A stretch of DNA of 64,000 nt from Arcicella rosea. Lineage in GTDB: Bacteria > Bacteroidota > Bacteroidia > Cytophagales > Spirosomataceae. The notes under the pieces were generated by a model. That model was not told the origin of the DNA and ran no database searches. It saw only the letters and a list, made by a program, of their open reading frames with translations. The stretch's first letter is position 1. Each line of letters opens with the position of its first letter. The translations under genes and the position numbers were made by a program. This document shows positions 34,428 to 42,400 of the stretch, in pieces. The stretch covers positions 186,001-250,000 of the forward strand of contig NZ_JBEUMS010000007.1 in NCBI RefSeq assembly GCF_040543805.1. Reading direction: 5' to 3'.

Positions 34428-35840
34428 TTATCGTAAATCTAATCTTACTACATTTTCAACATGATGTGTCTGTGGAAACATATCAACAGGTTGAACTGAG
34501 GTTACTTGATACTTTTCATCTAATAATGCTAAATCTCTGGCTTGAGTAGCTGGATTACAACTTACATAGACAATTCTCTTTGGAGAAGCTTCTAAAAGTG
34601 TTCTAACTACTGGTTCGTCCATACCAGCACGTGGTGGGTCTGTAATAACGATGTCTGGTCTTCCGTGTTTATTTACAAATTCGCTGCTCAATAATTTACG
34701 CATATCACCAGCATAAAATTCTGTATTGGTAATATTATTGATTTGTGAATTTACTCTTGCATCTTCAACAGCCATTTCAACATATTCTAAACCAATTACT
34801 TTTTTGGCTTGTCGGGCTACGAAATTGGCGATTGTTCCAGTTCCAGTATAAAGGTCATATACAAAGTCATTAGCCTGAATATCAGCATATTCACGAGTGA
34901 TTTTGTATAATTCATACGCTTGTTTTGAATTTGTTTGGAAGAAAGATTTTGGACCTACTCTGAATTTTAAATCTTCCATTTCTTCAACAATATAAGGTAA
35001 ACCTTTGAAATTGACGATTTCTAAATCAAAGAAAGTATCGTTTCCTTTTGTGTTGATTACATAATTTAGAGAAGTAATTTCTGGAAATTTATCAGCCAAA
35101 AAGTTCATCACTAAATCAATATCTTCAGGTTGACAATACGCAAATTGTACCACAACCATTAAATCACCCGAACTAGCTGTTCTGATAATTAGATTTCTTA
35201 AAGCTCCTTTTTCTTGGCGAACCTGCTCATAATAATCTAAATTATTGGCTGCTGTAAAATCTCTCAAAGCCAAACGAATAGCATTTGATGGGTCTGGTTG
35301 TAAATAGCAATGGTCAATATCCAAGATTTTATCATAGCGTTTAGGAATATGAAAACCTAAAGCGTTTCTTGAAAAAGATTCTCCAGAATCAATTTGTGCT
35401 TGAGTCAACCAACGATTTTGTGAGAAAGTATATTCTAATTTATTACGATAGTAAAATGTTTCAGAAGATGGGAAAATTGATTTTATTTCGGGTAATTCTA
35501 CTTTAGCAATTCTTTCTAAAGCATCAACAACTTGCTTGTGTTTAAACGTTAATTGTGTTTGATAATCAATATGTTGCCATTTGCAACCGCCACATGTGCC
35601 AAAATGCGAGCATATTGTTTGAGTACGATATTCTGAGTTTGGGCGAATGTTAAAAGCTGTCGCCTCCATGAAGCTTGACTTTGATTTGGTAACTCTTAAA
35701 TCAGCATAATCACCAGGAGCAACGGGTCCATCTATAAAAACTACTTTGTCTTCAATTCGACTTATACACTTTGCTTCGGCAGCAAAGTTTTCAATTAATA
35801 CATTTTCAAAAATGATATTTTCTTTCTTTTTCTTTTTCAT
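34428..35840 (-). CDS. rlmD: 23S rRNA (uracil-5-)-methyltransferase RlmD-type
   Basis: The ATG at 35840 (MKKKKK) is preferred to a TTG nine bases upstream. The 470-residue enzyme has an N-terminal TRAM domain (VLIENFAAEAKCISRIEDK), the 4Fe-4S cluster cysteines of CSHFGTCGGC with a further Cys in DHCYLQPD, an SAM-binding YDLYTGTGTIA, and the catalytic Cys in YVSCNPATQARDL. It methylates a uracil C5 in rRNA with SAM in the cytoplasm. RlmD (U1939) is the most likely member. Distinction from RlmCD-type homologues needs phylogeny. Confidence 0.9.
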   Translation of the reverse strand: MKKKKKENIIFENVLIENFAAEAKCISRIEDKVVFIDGPVAPGDYADLRVTKSKSSFMEATAFNIRPNSEYRTQTICSHFGTCGGCKWQHIDYQTQLTFKHKQVVDALERIAKVELPEIKSIFPSSETFYYRNKLEYTFSQNRWLTQAQIDSGESFSRNALGFHIPKRYDKILDIDHCYLQPDPSNAIRLALRDFTAANNLDYYEQVRQEKGALRNLIIRTASSGDLMVVVQFAYCQPEDIDLVMNFLADKFPEITSLNYVINTKGNDTFFDLEIVNFKGLPYIVEEMEDLKFRVGPKSFFQTNSKQAYELYKITREYADIQANDFVYDLYTGTGTIANFVARQAKKVIGLEYVEMAVEDARVNSQINNITNTEFYAGDMRKLLSSEFVNKHGRPDIVITDPPRAGMDEPVVRTLLEASPKRIVYVSCNPATQARDLALLDEKYQVTSVQPVDMFPQTHHVENVVRLDLR

Positions 35841-36000
35841 ACTTTGCAAAAATACGAAGGATTAAAATTATTATTGATAATCAACGAGGAGTTTTCAGAA
35901 ACTTAGTTGAATTTTGTAGTAAATAAGGATGCATTGAAAGCTCATTGTTGGTATCCTAATCATTTTGAAAAATCATTGACAGAGCAACAAAATTTTAATT

Positions 36001-36810
36001 ATGAAAGGTAAAGTTGTCATTATTACGGGTGCATCATCAGGAATTGGAAAAGCTTTGGCTTTTGCCTTTGGTCGTGAAGGTGCCAAAATTGTTATTACTG
36101 GTAGAAAACAAGATGCACTTTTAGCAACAAGCAAAGAACTGAGTGCTGTTGGTATCGAAAATTTGCCAATCGTTTCTGATGTAAGTATTGAAAAAGATAA
36201 CCAAGATGTTGTTGAAAAAACAGTAGCAACTTTCGGTAAAATAGATATTCTTATCAATAATGCTGGCGTTTCGATGAGAGCTATGTTTGATGATTGTGAT
36301 ACTGAAGTAATCAGAAAAGTAATGGATATTAACTTTTTTGGTACTGTTTATATCACGAAATACGCTTTGCCTTATATTAAAGCTACTAAAGGCTCAATTG
36401 TAGGGATTTCTTCGATTGCTGGTTACAGAGGTTTACCAGTTAGAGTTGGCTATTCTGCATCTAAATTTGCCTTGAATGGCTTTTTAGAAGGACTCCGTAC
36501 AGAGCTTCTTCACTCAGGAGTACATGTATTAACAGCTTGCCCGGGTTTTACGGCTTCAAATATTAGAGTCGCTTCATTAGGTGCTGATGGTAATTCAAAA
36601 GGAGAATCGATGCGTGATGAAGGAAATATGATGAGTTCAGAAGAAGTAGCTGAACGTATTCTTCAAGCTGTGAAGGCTAGAAAAAGAGATTTGGTACTTA
36701 CGCTTCAAGGAAAATTTACTGTTTTTATCAATAAATGGTTACCTGCTTTAGCAGACACATTGGTTTTTAATGCTTTGGCAAAAGAAAAAGATTCCCCTTT
36801 GAAAAAATAA
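36001..36810 (+). CDS. SDR-family oxidoreductase
   Basis: This is a 269-residue classical short-chain dehydrogenase. GASSGIG (10-16) binds NAD(P), NNAG is intact, and the active site has Ser in ISSIAGY and YSASK as YxxxK. The C-terminal region (about 40 residues, KFTVFINKWLPALADTLVF) is hydrophobic and may contact membrane, recalling DHRS7-like enzymes. The substrate is unknown. The gene is flanked by a terminator shared with the convergent BatE-like gene. Unlike the 14072 SDR, all catalytic residues are present. Confidence 0.88.
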   Translation: MKGKVVIITGASSGIGKALAFAFGREGAKIVITGRKQDALLATSKELSAVGIENLPIVSDVSIEKDNQDVVEKTVATFGKIDILINNAGVSMRAMFDDCDTEVIRKVMDINFFGTVYITKYALPYIKATKGSIVGISSIAGYRGLPVRVGYSASKFALNGFLEGLRTELLHSGVHVLTACPGFTASNIRVASLGADGNSKGESMRDEGNMMSSEEVAERILQAVKARKRDLVLTLQGKFTVFINKWLPALADTLVFNALAKEKDSPLKK

Positions 36811-36814
36811 AATT

Positions 36815-36850
36815 AAAAAGGCTAGTTCTACATACTGAACTAGCCTTTTT
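36815..36850. terminator. Bidirectional terminator between SDR and BatE-like genes
   Basis: The 14-base perfect arms aaaaaggctagttc (36815-36828) and gaactagccttttt (36837-36850) lie between convergent genes. Confidence 0.85.
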
Positions 36851-36854
36851 AATT

Positions 36855-37592
36855 TTATTCAACTAACCAAATATCACTTTCTTTCAAATAAAGAAATTTA
36901 TCGTCCCAATAAACTCTTTTCCAAATATCATTTCCTCCAATTAGATTCAAACGATGCCCTCTGTCAATCATCAACACTACTGGGGCTACCGCAGAAGGCT
37001 CTGCTCGAAGTAAAACACCATCTCGGTTGATAATACCTTGGTGATACTTATCAGGAAGGTTCAACAGAATCCCTATTCCAATAATATAAATCAATAAAAA
37101 AATCTTTTGACCAATAGGAATGAATCTATTTTTATATCTTTTCGTAAAAAGTACAAAGAATATATAAATACTCAAGAGCAACATAATACCAATTAAAAAG
37201 CCAGAATATTGCTTATAGAAAAGAATTAGAAAATTAAAATCATTCAATTCGTAACCTTTTAATTCATGAAGCTGAGCAATTTCATTCAGTTTTGAAAGAA
37301 TTTTTTCGTTTGGGTCTTGTTGATAAGCTTTATTGAGGTAGTAAAGAGTCTTCAAAAAATCTCCTTTTTTTTCTTTCAGAAAAGCTAATTTTAAAAACAG
37401 TGCAGTAGAAGGTTTTTCTATGTTTGGCAAAAGTTGCTCATAAATAAGTTCTGCTTGAGTAAAATTGTCAGATTTATACAAAGAATCTGCCTTTTTAAGC
37501 GTTGCTACATTGCTCTGAGAATAAGCTAGTTGTAGTAAAGTTAAAGAAAAACAGAAAAAAAATATGATTTTTTTTAGATAGTATGCTTGCAT
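36855..37592 (-). CDS. BatE-like TPR/SH3-domain membrane protein
   Basis: The ATG at 37592 (MQAYYLKKIIFFFCFSL) begins a signal-like hydrophobic segment, giving 245 residues. After it come tetratricopeptide-like helices (LYKSDNFTQAELIYEQLLPN, ALFLKLAFLKEKKGDFLKT, LYYLNKAYQQDPNE), two membrane helices (about 145-185), and a C-terminal SH3-like domain (RDGVLLRAEPSAVAPVVLMI). This is the layout of BatE from Bacteroides aerotolerance operons. No batA-D genes are adjacent, so the relation is by architecture only. It is probably an envelope scaffold. Confidence 0.75.
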   Translation of the reverse strand: MQAYYLKKIIFFFCFSLTLLQLAYSQSNVATLKKADSLYKSDNFTQAELIYEQLLPNIEKPSTALFLKLAFLKEKKGDFLKTLYYLNKAYQQDPNEKILSKLNEIAQLHELKGYELNDFNFLILFYKQYSGFLIGIMLLLSIYIFFVLFTKRYKNRFIPIGQKIFLLIYIIGIGILLNLPDKYHQGIINRDGVLLRAEPSAVAPVVLMIDRGHRLNLIGGNDIWKRVYWDDKFLYLKESDIWLVE

Positions 37593-37617
37593 TGTATTCT
37601 TAATAATCGTAGTTTTG
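37587..37617 (+). promoter_or_regulatory. Promoter of the tRNA-Lys array
   Basis: TAGTTTTG (37610-37617) matches TAnnTTTG and is followed directly by CACC. The -33 box is weak: TTGC at 37587-37590 is 19 bases upstream. The location, about 70 bases before the first tRNA-Lys, fits a stable-RNA promoter. Confidence 0.6.
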
Positions 37618-37685
37618 CACCGCAATTAAGGGAAACAATATGACAAAAACAAAAGATGTTTGGTCGCTTTCTCAAAAAAGCAAAT

Positions 37686-37758
37686 GATTCCGTAGCTCAG
37701 TTGGTAGAGCAATACACTTTTAATGTATGGGTCCTGGGTTCGAGTCCCAGCGGGATCA
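37686..37758 (+). tRNA. tRNA-Lys (TTT), copy 1
   Basis: The acceptor GATTCCG pairs with CGGGATC, and discriminator A follows. The anticodon arm ATACA-CTTTTAA-TGTAT gives anticodon TTT. The T-arm CTGGG/CCCAG is perfect. It is 73 bases and identical to the three following copies. CCA is not encoded. An overlapping plus-strand open frame (37656-37955) is an artefact of the array. Confidence 0.95.
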
Positions 37759-37764
37759 CAAAAG

Positions 37765-37800
37765 AAAAAGCCATCGTTTTAGCTGAAGCGATGGCTTTTT
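37765..37800 (+). terminator. Terminator-like hairpin between tRNA-Lys copies 1 and 2
   Basis: The arms aaaaagccatcg (37765-37776) and cgatggcttttt (37789-37800), with T-run, lie seven bases after the first tRNA. It looks like a normal terminator, which is odd within a tandem tRNA array. Confidence 0.75.
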
Positions 37801-37823
37801 TTACCGAAAAAAAAATAATTACC

Positions 37824-37896
37824 GATTCCGTAGCTCAGTTGGTAGAGCAATACACTTTTAATGTATGGGTCCTGGGTTCGAGTCCCAGCGGGATCA
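37824..37896 (+). tRNA. tRNA-Lys (TTT), copy 2
   Basis: The sequence is identical to copy 1. It is preceded by a 65-base spacer containing the terminator-like hairpin and followed by a 77-base spacer with small inverted repeats (taccgtcggta near 37905, gtgctagatggcac near 37927). Confidence 0.95.
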
Positions 37897-37973
37897 CGAA
37901 GATTACCGTCGGTAATTTTCCTTTCGTGCTAGATGGCACACTTTATATATATTAAATCGGTTTGCCGATTTAC

Positions 37974-38046
37974 GATTCCGTAGCTCAGTTGGTAGAGCAA
38001 TACACTTTTAATGTATGGGTCCTGGGTTCGAGTCCCAGCGGGATCA
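37974..38046 (+). tRNA. tRNA-Lys (TTT), copy 3
   Basis: The sequence is identical to copy 1. It is preceded by the inverted repeat aaatcggtttgccgattt (37955-37972), part of which recurs before copy 4 (aaatcggtttaccgatt). Confidence 0.95.
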
Positions 38047-38113
38047 CAAGATTTTTTGTTAATTTCCTTCTTGGCTTTTTTAAAAGCACATTTATCAAAC
38101 AAATCGGTTTACC

Positions 38114-38186
38114 GATTCCGTAGCTCAGTTGGTAGAGCAATACACTTTTAATGTATGGGTCCTGGGTTCGAGTCCCAGCGGGATCA
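38114..38186 (+). tRNA. tRNA-Lys (TTT), copy 4
   Basis: The sequence is identical to copy 1 and is the last of the array. It is followed at once by a strong terminator. Confidence 0.95.
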
Positions 38187-38188
38187 CG

Positions 38189-38223
38189 AAAAAGCCTTCA
38201 AAATTTAATTTTGAAGGCTTTTT
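38189..38223. terminator. Terminator after the tRNA-Lys array
   Basis: The 15-base perfect arms aaaaagccttcaaaa (38189-38203) and ttttgaaggcttttt (38209-38223) serve both the plus-strand tRNA array and the minus-strand ohr gene that ends at 38252. Confidence 0.85.
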
Positions 38224-38251
38224 TATTGAATGTATCTTTTGATTTTATTCA

Positions 38252-38677
38252 CTAATTTTCATTAGTAACCGTAAGCGTTACTTCAATATTGCCTCTTGTA
38301 GCATTTGAATAAGGACAAACTTGATGTGCCTGTTTTACAAGTTGTTCGGCTTGTGCTTGCTCAACGCCCGGAACATTGACAAATAATTCTACAGCTAATC
38401 CGAATCCACCGTTTTCAATTTTTCCGATACTTACTGCTGCTTTTACTGATGTTTCGCCTGTTGTAATTTTACCCATTTTAATCACCAATTTCAAAGCGCT
38501 ATCGAAACAAGCTGAATATCCTGCCGCAAATAATTGTTCTGGATTGGTGTAATTGTCATTTGCACCGCCCAATGCTTTTGGCATACGAACTTCTAAATCT
38601 AAAATACCGTCTGAACTTTTTACTTTACCATTTCTTCCGCCAGTAGCAGTAGCTACGGCTGTATATAATTTTTCCAT
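38252..38677 (-). CDS. ohr: Organic hydroperoxide resistance protein (Ohr, OsmC family)
   Basis: This is a 141-residue thiol peroxidase. The reactive Cys57 (YSACF) and resolving Cys121 (HQVCPYS) are in the right places, and the family signatures LYTAVATATGGRNG and FAAGYSAC are present. Ohr reduces lipid and organic hydroperoxides using lipoyl-dependent electron donors in the cytoplasm. It lies 23 bases after ohrR on the same strand, so both probably form an operon controlled by the operator at 39155-39185. Confidence 0.95.
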   Translation of the reverse strand: MEKLYTAVATATGGRNGKVKSSDGILDLEVRMPKALGGANDNYTNPEQLFAAGYSACFDSALKLVIKMGKITTGETSVKAAVSIGKIENGGFGLAVELFVNVPGVEQAQAEQLVKQAHQVCPYSNATRGNIEVTLTVTNEN

Positions 38678-38700
38678 TTTTGTTTTTTTGTTGATTAATT

Positions 38701-39135
38701 TTAAACATTCTTTGATTCTTTTAATGCTAATATTCTATTGATTTGCGTTTTTAGCATGAAGTATTGCTCTTCGTCAGTTTCTAATTCTTTAATTAAAGCT
38801 TCTGGAATACTTGTGGCTTCTTGTTTTAACAAACGCCCTTTTTCAGTTATTTTAATATCAACCAATCTTTCATCATGTTCAGAACGGCTTTTGGTTACAA
38901 GTCCGCTCTCAATCATTCGTTTAAGTAATGGGGTCAGTGTACCACTATCAAGCCATAATTTGTGTCCTAATTCTTTTACTGTTACTTCTTCATGTTCCCA
39001 CAGTACCAACATCACTAAATATTGTGGATAGGTTAATCCGATTTTTTCAAGATGAGGTCGATACAATGAAGTAATATGCCTTGATAAGGCATAAACGGGA
39101 AAACATAATTGGTTTTCAAGTTTTAAGTTATTCAT
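38701..39135 (-). CDS. ohrR: MarR-family organic hydroperoxide sensor (OhrR)
   Basis: This is a 144-residue winged-helix regulator of the MarR family. The N-terminal Cys11 in NQLCFPVYALSR is in the place of the peroxide-sensing cysteine of OhrR. The DNA-binding wing region is typical: KELGHKLWLDSGTLTPLLKR, then KSRSEHDERLVDIKITEKG. Oxidation of the Cys releases DNA and turns on ohr. Only one or two cysteines are visible, fitting a 1-Cys-type sensor. It is divergent from the phosphotransferase gene. Confidence 0.93.
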   Translation of the reverse strand: MNNLKLENQLCFPVYALSRHITSLYRPHLEKIGLTYPQYLVMLVLWEHEEVTVKELGHKLWLDSGTLTPLLKRMIESGLVTKSRSEHDERLVDIKITEKGRLLKQEATSIPEALIKELETDEEQYFMLKTQINRILALKESKNV

Positions 39136-39154
39136 GTTGTGATTATTTATTGTT

Positions 39155-39185
39155 CAAAATTAAATTGTACACAATTAAATTGCAA
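39155..39185 (-). promoter_or_regulatory. ohrR-ohr promoter with OhrR-type operator
   Basis: The palindrome AATTGT-AC-ACAATT with extended AATTAAATT flanks resembles the well-known OhrR operator of Bacillus (TACAATT/AATTGTA repeats). On the minus strand TAATTTTG (plus 39155-39162) forms the -7 box and CTTG 20 bases upstream forms a near -33 box. The operator therefore fills the spacer, as expected for repression. Confidence 0.75.
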
Positions 39186-39284
39186 GCAAAATGACAAGTA
39201 TTTTTGATTCAATCAAAAATATTATTTTACAGGAATAAAATTGCTTTAATTATTTTTGCATCCCTTTTTCAAAATACTTCAACA

Positions 39285-40286
39285 ATGAACACAATTTTTC
39301 CGACCCAATATTCTACTGTTTCTACCAAAGCACTAGAACTATTTTTAAATGAACAATATGGTTTTAAAGAAATGTCGTGTCGTTTGCTAATTCGAAATGT
39401 AAGTGATACTTACTTGTTAGAAGGTGAATCGGAGAAACACATCTTTAAAATTTATAGAAATACGCATAGGAGTCTGCCTGAAATTCAAGCTGAAGTTGAA
39501 TTATTACATCATTTAAAACAGCAAGGAGCGAAAGTAGCTTTTCCTATTTTTGATAAACAGGGAAACGATATTCAATCATTTAATGTAGCAGAAGGCATTA
39601 GATATGGTGTTTTGTTTACTTATGCTTTAGGAAAACCTGTTTATGATTTGAATGAGCATCAACTGCTGACTGTAGGGCGTGAAATGGCGATAAATCATAA
39701 TATTAGCTCAAATGTAACATTAAGTCATTTAAGAGAGACGCTAGATATCAATACTACATTACTGACGCCTTTAGAAGTAATTAAGCCAGCTTTTAAAGAT
39801 TTGCCAGAAGAATACGAGTATTTAAGAGCAACAAGCTTTAAAGTAATCGAAAAACTAAATGAGTTTGATTTAACAAAGTTTAGTTATGGCTATTGTCATT
39901 ATGATTATTTACCTAAAAATTTCCATTTTGATGAAAACGACAATATTACTTTTTTTGATTTCGATTTTGCTTCAAAAGGCTTCTTAGTCAATGATGTCAT
40001 GACTTTTTTTGTACATTTTTTCTTTCACGTACATTTTAAGGCAATTACTCAAGAACAAGCCGATAAAGATTTTGATACTTTTTTGAAGGGTTACCGAGAG
40101 AACAGAGAATTGTCGGATGAAGAAATTGCTACAATTCCTTACTTAGGATTTATGTTTTGGATGTATTACTTCAAATTTCAATTTGAGCATTTTGAAGATT
40201 GGTCGAACTACTTTTTCACGCCTAGATTTATCAAGGAAAGAGTAACGCTCATCAAGAAATGGACAGATTTGTATTGCAAGTTTTAA
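39285..40286 (+). CDS. APH-family phosphotransferase (kinase-like)
   Basis: The ATG at 39285 (MNTIFPTQYSTVSTKAL) is preferred over the longer frame from 39204. The 333-residue product has the aminoglycoside phosphotransferase/choline kinase fold. The Brenner motif is HYDYLPKNFHF (His205, Asp207), and the metal-binding DFDFA follows. Family members phosphorylate small molecules such as homoserine, choline, sugars or antibiotics. The absence of resistance neighbours argues against a dedicated resistance enzyme. The substrate is unknown. It is monocistronic. Confidence 0.8.
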   Translation: MNTIFPTQYSTVSTKALELFLNEQYGFKEMSCRLLIRNVSDTYLLEGESEKHIFKIYRNTHRSLPEIQAEVELLHHLKQQGAKVAFPIFDKQGNDIQSFNVAEGIRYGVLFTYALGKPVYDLNEHQLLTVGREMAINHNISSNVTLSHLRETLDINTTLLTPLEVIKPAFKDLPEEYEYLRATSFKVIEKLNEFDLTKFSYGYCHYDYLPKNFHFDENDNITFFDFDFASKGFLVNDVMTFFVHFFFHVHFKAITQEQADKDFDTFLKGYRENRELSDEEIATIPYLGFMFWMYYFKFQFEHFEDWSNYFFTPRFIKERVTLIKKWTDLYCKF

Positions 40287-40289
40287 AAT

Positions 40290-40330
40290 TATCTTGGAAA
40301 AAGATTTTTACTTCTCCTTTTTCCAAGATA
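40290..40330. terminator. Terminator between convergent phosphotransferase and thioredoxin-like genes
   Basis: The arms tatcttggaaaaag (40290-40303) and ctttttccaagata (40317-40330) are perfectly complementary. Confidence 0.75.
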
Positions 40331-40336
40331 TAATCC

Positions 40337-40636
40337 CTACAAAATTTCTCTAATGGCTTGTTTAGCTTTCACTAAAGTAATCATTCCTGTATGGCGCCAC
40401 TTTTGTTTACCTTTTTTGAAAGCAATCAAAGTTGGTACAGCCGTGATATTATATTTTTTTCTCAAAGCTGGATTTTTATCAATGTCAATTTTTATAATTG
40501 AGATTTCTTCATCCAATTCATCCACCAATTGACTTAAAATCGGTGTTATTTTCTTGCAAGGCACACACCATTCTGCTGAAAAGTCAATTATTACTGGAGT
40601 TGATGAAGCAATTAATTCTTCGAAAGTACCTGTCAT
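40337..40636 (-). CDS. Thioredoxin-family protein with WCVPC active site
   Basis: This is a 99-residue thioredoxin fold without signal peptide. The active site is WCVPCK (Cys24, Cys27) rather than WCGPC, a change that alters the redox potential or specificity in other thioredoxins. The cis-Pro loop AVPTL is normal. It is distinct from trxA at 7627. It is likely a cytoplasmic reductase with a specialised partner. The gene is flanked by the TetR-SDR module and appears to be monocistronic. Confidence 0.85.
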   Translation of the reverse strand: MTGTFEELIASSTPVIIDFSAEWCVPCKKITPILSQLVDELDEEISIIKIDIDKNPALRKKYNITAVPTLIAFKKGKQKWRHTGMITLVKAKQAIREIL

Positions 40637-40824
40637 TTTATTTTAATATTTGATGATTCTGAATTAATGAACAGCTTTTTAAATAGCTATAGTTCATTAT
40701 GTCAATAAATTTAATGAGTTGCTACAAAATTATTGGATGCTCATATTTTATTCATTGAACTAGTTCAAGAAAATAGGAATCATTTTTTGTCTAGGAATAA
40801 ATTTAAAAATAAATCAAGCAATAT

Positions 40825-40855
40825 TTTGTTTTTAATATACCGATTGGTATATTTG
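40825..40855 (+). promoter_or_regulatory. tetR promoter with embedded operator
   Basis: TTTG (40825-40828), a 19-base spacer and TATATTTG (40848-40855) form a perfect consensus promoter. The palindrome ATATACCGATTGGTATAT (40835-40852) lies in the spacer and overlaps the -7 box. A second, degenerate half (ataccgaaaagtatat) lies at 40918-40933 just before the ATG. An identical 18-base palindrome recurs before the SDR gene (41564-41581). Confidence 0.85.
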
Positions 40856-40937
40856 TGTCATCAATTAAGAAATAAAGAAAAAGCAAAGCTGATTTGTTTA
40901 TTTTTTTATCGAATGAAATACCGAAAAGTATATAGCC

Positions 40938-41540
40938 ATGACTTTTATTCCAAGATCAGAAAAAACTCGTCAGTTTATTATTGAAACTACAGCAAGCCTT
41001 TTTAATAAGAAAGGTTATGCTGGTACTTCAATGTCGGATTTAACAGAAGCGACGAAACTTACCAAAGGAAGTATTTATGGAAATTTTGAAAATAAAGAAG
41101 ATGTAGCTTTAGCAGCTTTTGAATATAATCTTGCACAAAGAAATCAATTGATTACTAAAAGAATGAATGAAGCGAAAAGCTATTATGATAAATTAATGGT
41201 TTTGCCTATGATTTATGCTAGTTCAGAAATGTCAATATTTCTTGAAGATGGTGGTTGTCCTTTATTAAATACAGGTATTGAAGCCGACGATGCTAATGAA
41301 TTGTTTAGAATACAAGTAACAGAAGGAGTAACAAACTGGAAACAGTCTTTAGAAAATATTATTGAAGGAGGCATTGAAGCCCAAGAGTTTAAGACAGAAA
41401 CTGAAATAAGTAAAACAGCTACATCAATCATCGCTTTAATACAAGGTGGAGTTTTCTTGTCAAAGACGACTAAAAACCCATTATTGTTGAATCAATCTTT
41501 AGAAACTGTAAAAGAAATTATTCAAAAAATAACCTTGTAA
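40938..41540 (+). CDS. TetR-family transcriptional repressor
   Basis: This is a 200-residue TetR/AcrR regulator. The N-terminal HTH is typical: IIETTASLFNKKGYAGTSMS, DLTEATKLTKGSIYGNFENK, and the following KEDVALAAF helix. The C-terminal half is the helical ligand domain. A start at 40938 (MTFIPRSEKTRQ) is favoured; an overlapping frame from 40733 is not coding. It is followed 77 bases later by an SDR gene with the same operator, so it very likely represses itself and the SDR. Confidence 0.92.
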   Translation: MTFIPRSEKTRQFIIETTASLFNKKGYAGTSMSDLTEATKLTKGSIYGNFENKEDVALAAFEYNLAQRNQLITKRMNEAKSYYDKLMVLPMIYASSEMSIFLEDGGCPLLNTGIEADDANELFRIQVTEGVTNWKQSLENIIEGGIEAQEFKTETEISKTATSIIALIQGGVFLSKTTKNPLLLNQSLETVKEIIQKITL

Positions 41541-41563
41541 AAAAGGTATTTTTTTGAATACAA

Positions 41564-41581
41564 ATATACCGATTGGTATAT
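41564..41581 (+). promoter_or_regulatory. Operator before the SDR gene
   Basis: ATATACCGATTGGTATAT is identical to the operator in the tetR promoter. TTTG at 41553-41556 lies eight bases before it, in similar geometry, and a weak TATATGAT follows after 20 bases. The SDR is thus a likely target of the adjacent TetR. Confidence 0.8.
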
Positions 41582-41617
41582 GATAAATAAAAAAGAATAA
41601 TTAAAAATCAAAAAACA

Positions 41618-42358
41618 ATGAAAACGCAAAACAACACAATTTTGATTACTGGCGGTAGTGCTGGTATTGGCTTTGAAATGGCTAAATTATTTTCTCAAAA
41701 TGGAAATAAAGTAATTATAACAGGTAGAAATGCAGATCGTTTAACAAAAGCCGCTGCTCAATTAGAAAATGTAACATCTATCGTTTCTGATGTGACAAAT
41801 GCGGAAGATACTGCCCAATTGGTTGATGTACTGAAAAAAGATTTTCCTAGTTTGAATATCGTTATAAATAATGCTGGCTTCGCCCATGTATATAATTTGA
41901 TTGATATTGAAGTAGAAGCTTTTCAAAAAGCACAAGAAGAAATTGTTACCAACTATTTATCCATTGTCAGATTAAATGAAAAATTATTGCCACTCTTAAA
42001 ACAAAATGAGAGTTCAGCCATAGTCAATGTATCTTCAATTGTATCTTTTGCACCAGCTTTGTCTATCCCAACTTATTCTAGTTCTAAAGCAGCTTTGCAT
42101 TCGTATAGCCAAATTTTACGTTTTGCATTGGCTAAATCAACTAATGTAAAAGTATTTGAATTAATGCCTCCTTTGGTTGATACTGATTTTTCAAGTGAAA
42201 TTGGTGGAAATAATGGTATCAAACCTAATGTAGTTGCAGAAAGATTATTTGAAGGCTTAGCAAACGATGAGTTTGAAATTCATGTAGGTTTTACAGAAGA
42301 CTTTTACAAACTATATCTTTCTTCACCAGAAAAAGCCTTAGAAGCATTGAATTCATAA
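41618..42358 (+). CDS. SDR-family oxidoreductase under TetR control
   Basis: This is a 246-residue classical SDR. GGSAGIG (12-18) is the cofactor loop, NNAG is intact, and YSSSK is the catalytic YxxxK, with Ser in VSSIVSF. It resembles DltE-like oxidoreductases. The substrate is unknown. It lies behind the TetR gene and shares an identical operator, a common arrangement in which the repressor senses the enzyme's substrate or a related compound. A terminator follows. Confidence 0.88.
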   Translation: MKTQNNTILITGGSAGIGFEMAKLFSQNGNKVIITGRNADRLTKAAAQLENVTSIVSDVTNAEDTAQLVDVLKKDFPSLNIVINNAGFAHVYNLIDIEVEAFQKAQEEIVTNYLSIVRLNEKLLPLLKQNESSAIVNVSSIVSFAPALSIPTYSSSKAALHSYSQILRFALAKSTNVKVFELMPPLVDTDFSSEIGGNNGIKPNVVAERLFEGLANDEFEIHVGFTEDFYKLYLSSPEKALEALNS

Positions 42359-42364
42359 AAGCTT

Positions 42365-42400
42365 AAAACTGGTTGTATTGGATGAAATGCAACCAGTTTT
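42365..42400. terminator. Terminator between convergent SDR and HxlR genes
   Basis: The arms aaaactggttg (42365-42375) and caaccagtttt (42390-42400) pair perfectly and touch the end of the minus-strand HxlR gene. Confidence 0.75.

Noticed and set aside
37656..37955. A 99-residue open frame over the first two tRNA-Lys genes
   Set aside because: Its repeated peptide is simply the translation of identical tRNA sequences; it has no independent coding signal.
40733..40984. A plus-strand frame before tetR
   Set aside because: It runs across the tetR promoter and operator and overlaps the tetR start in another frame; it has no coding character.
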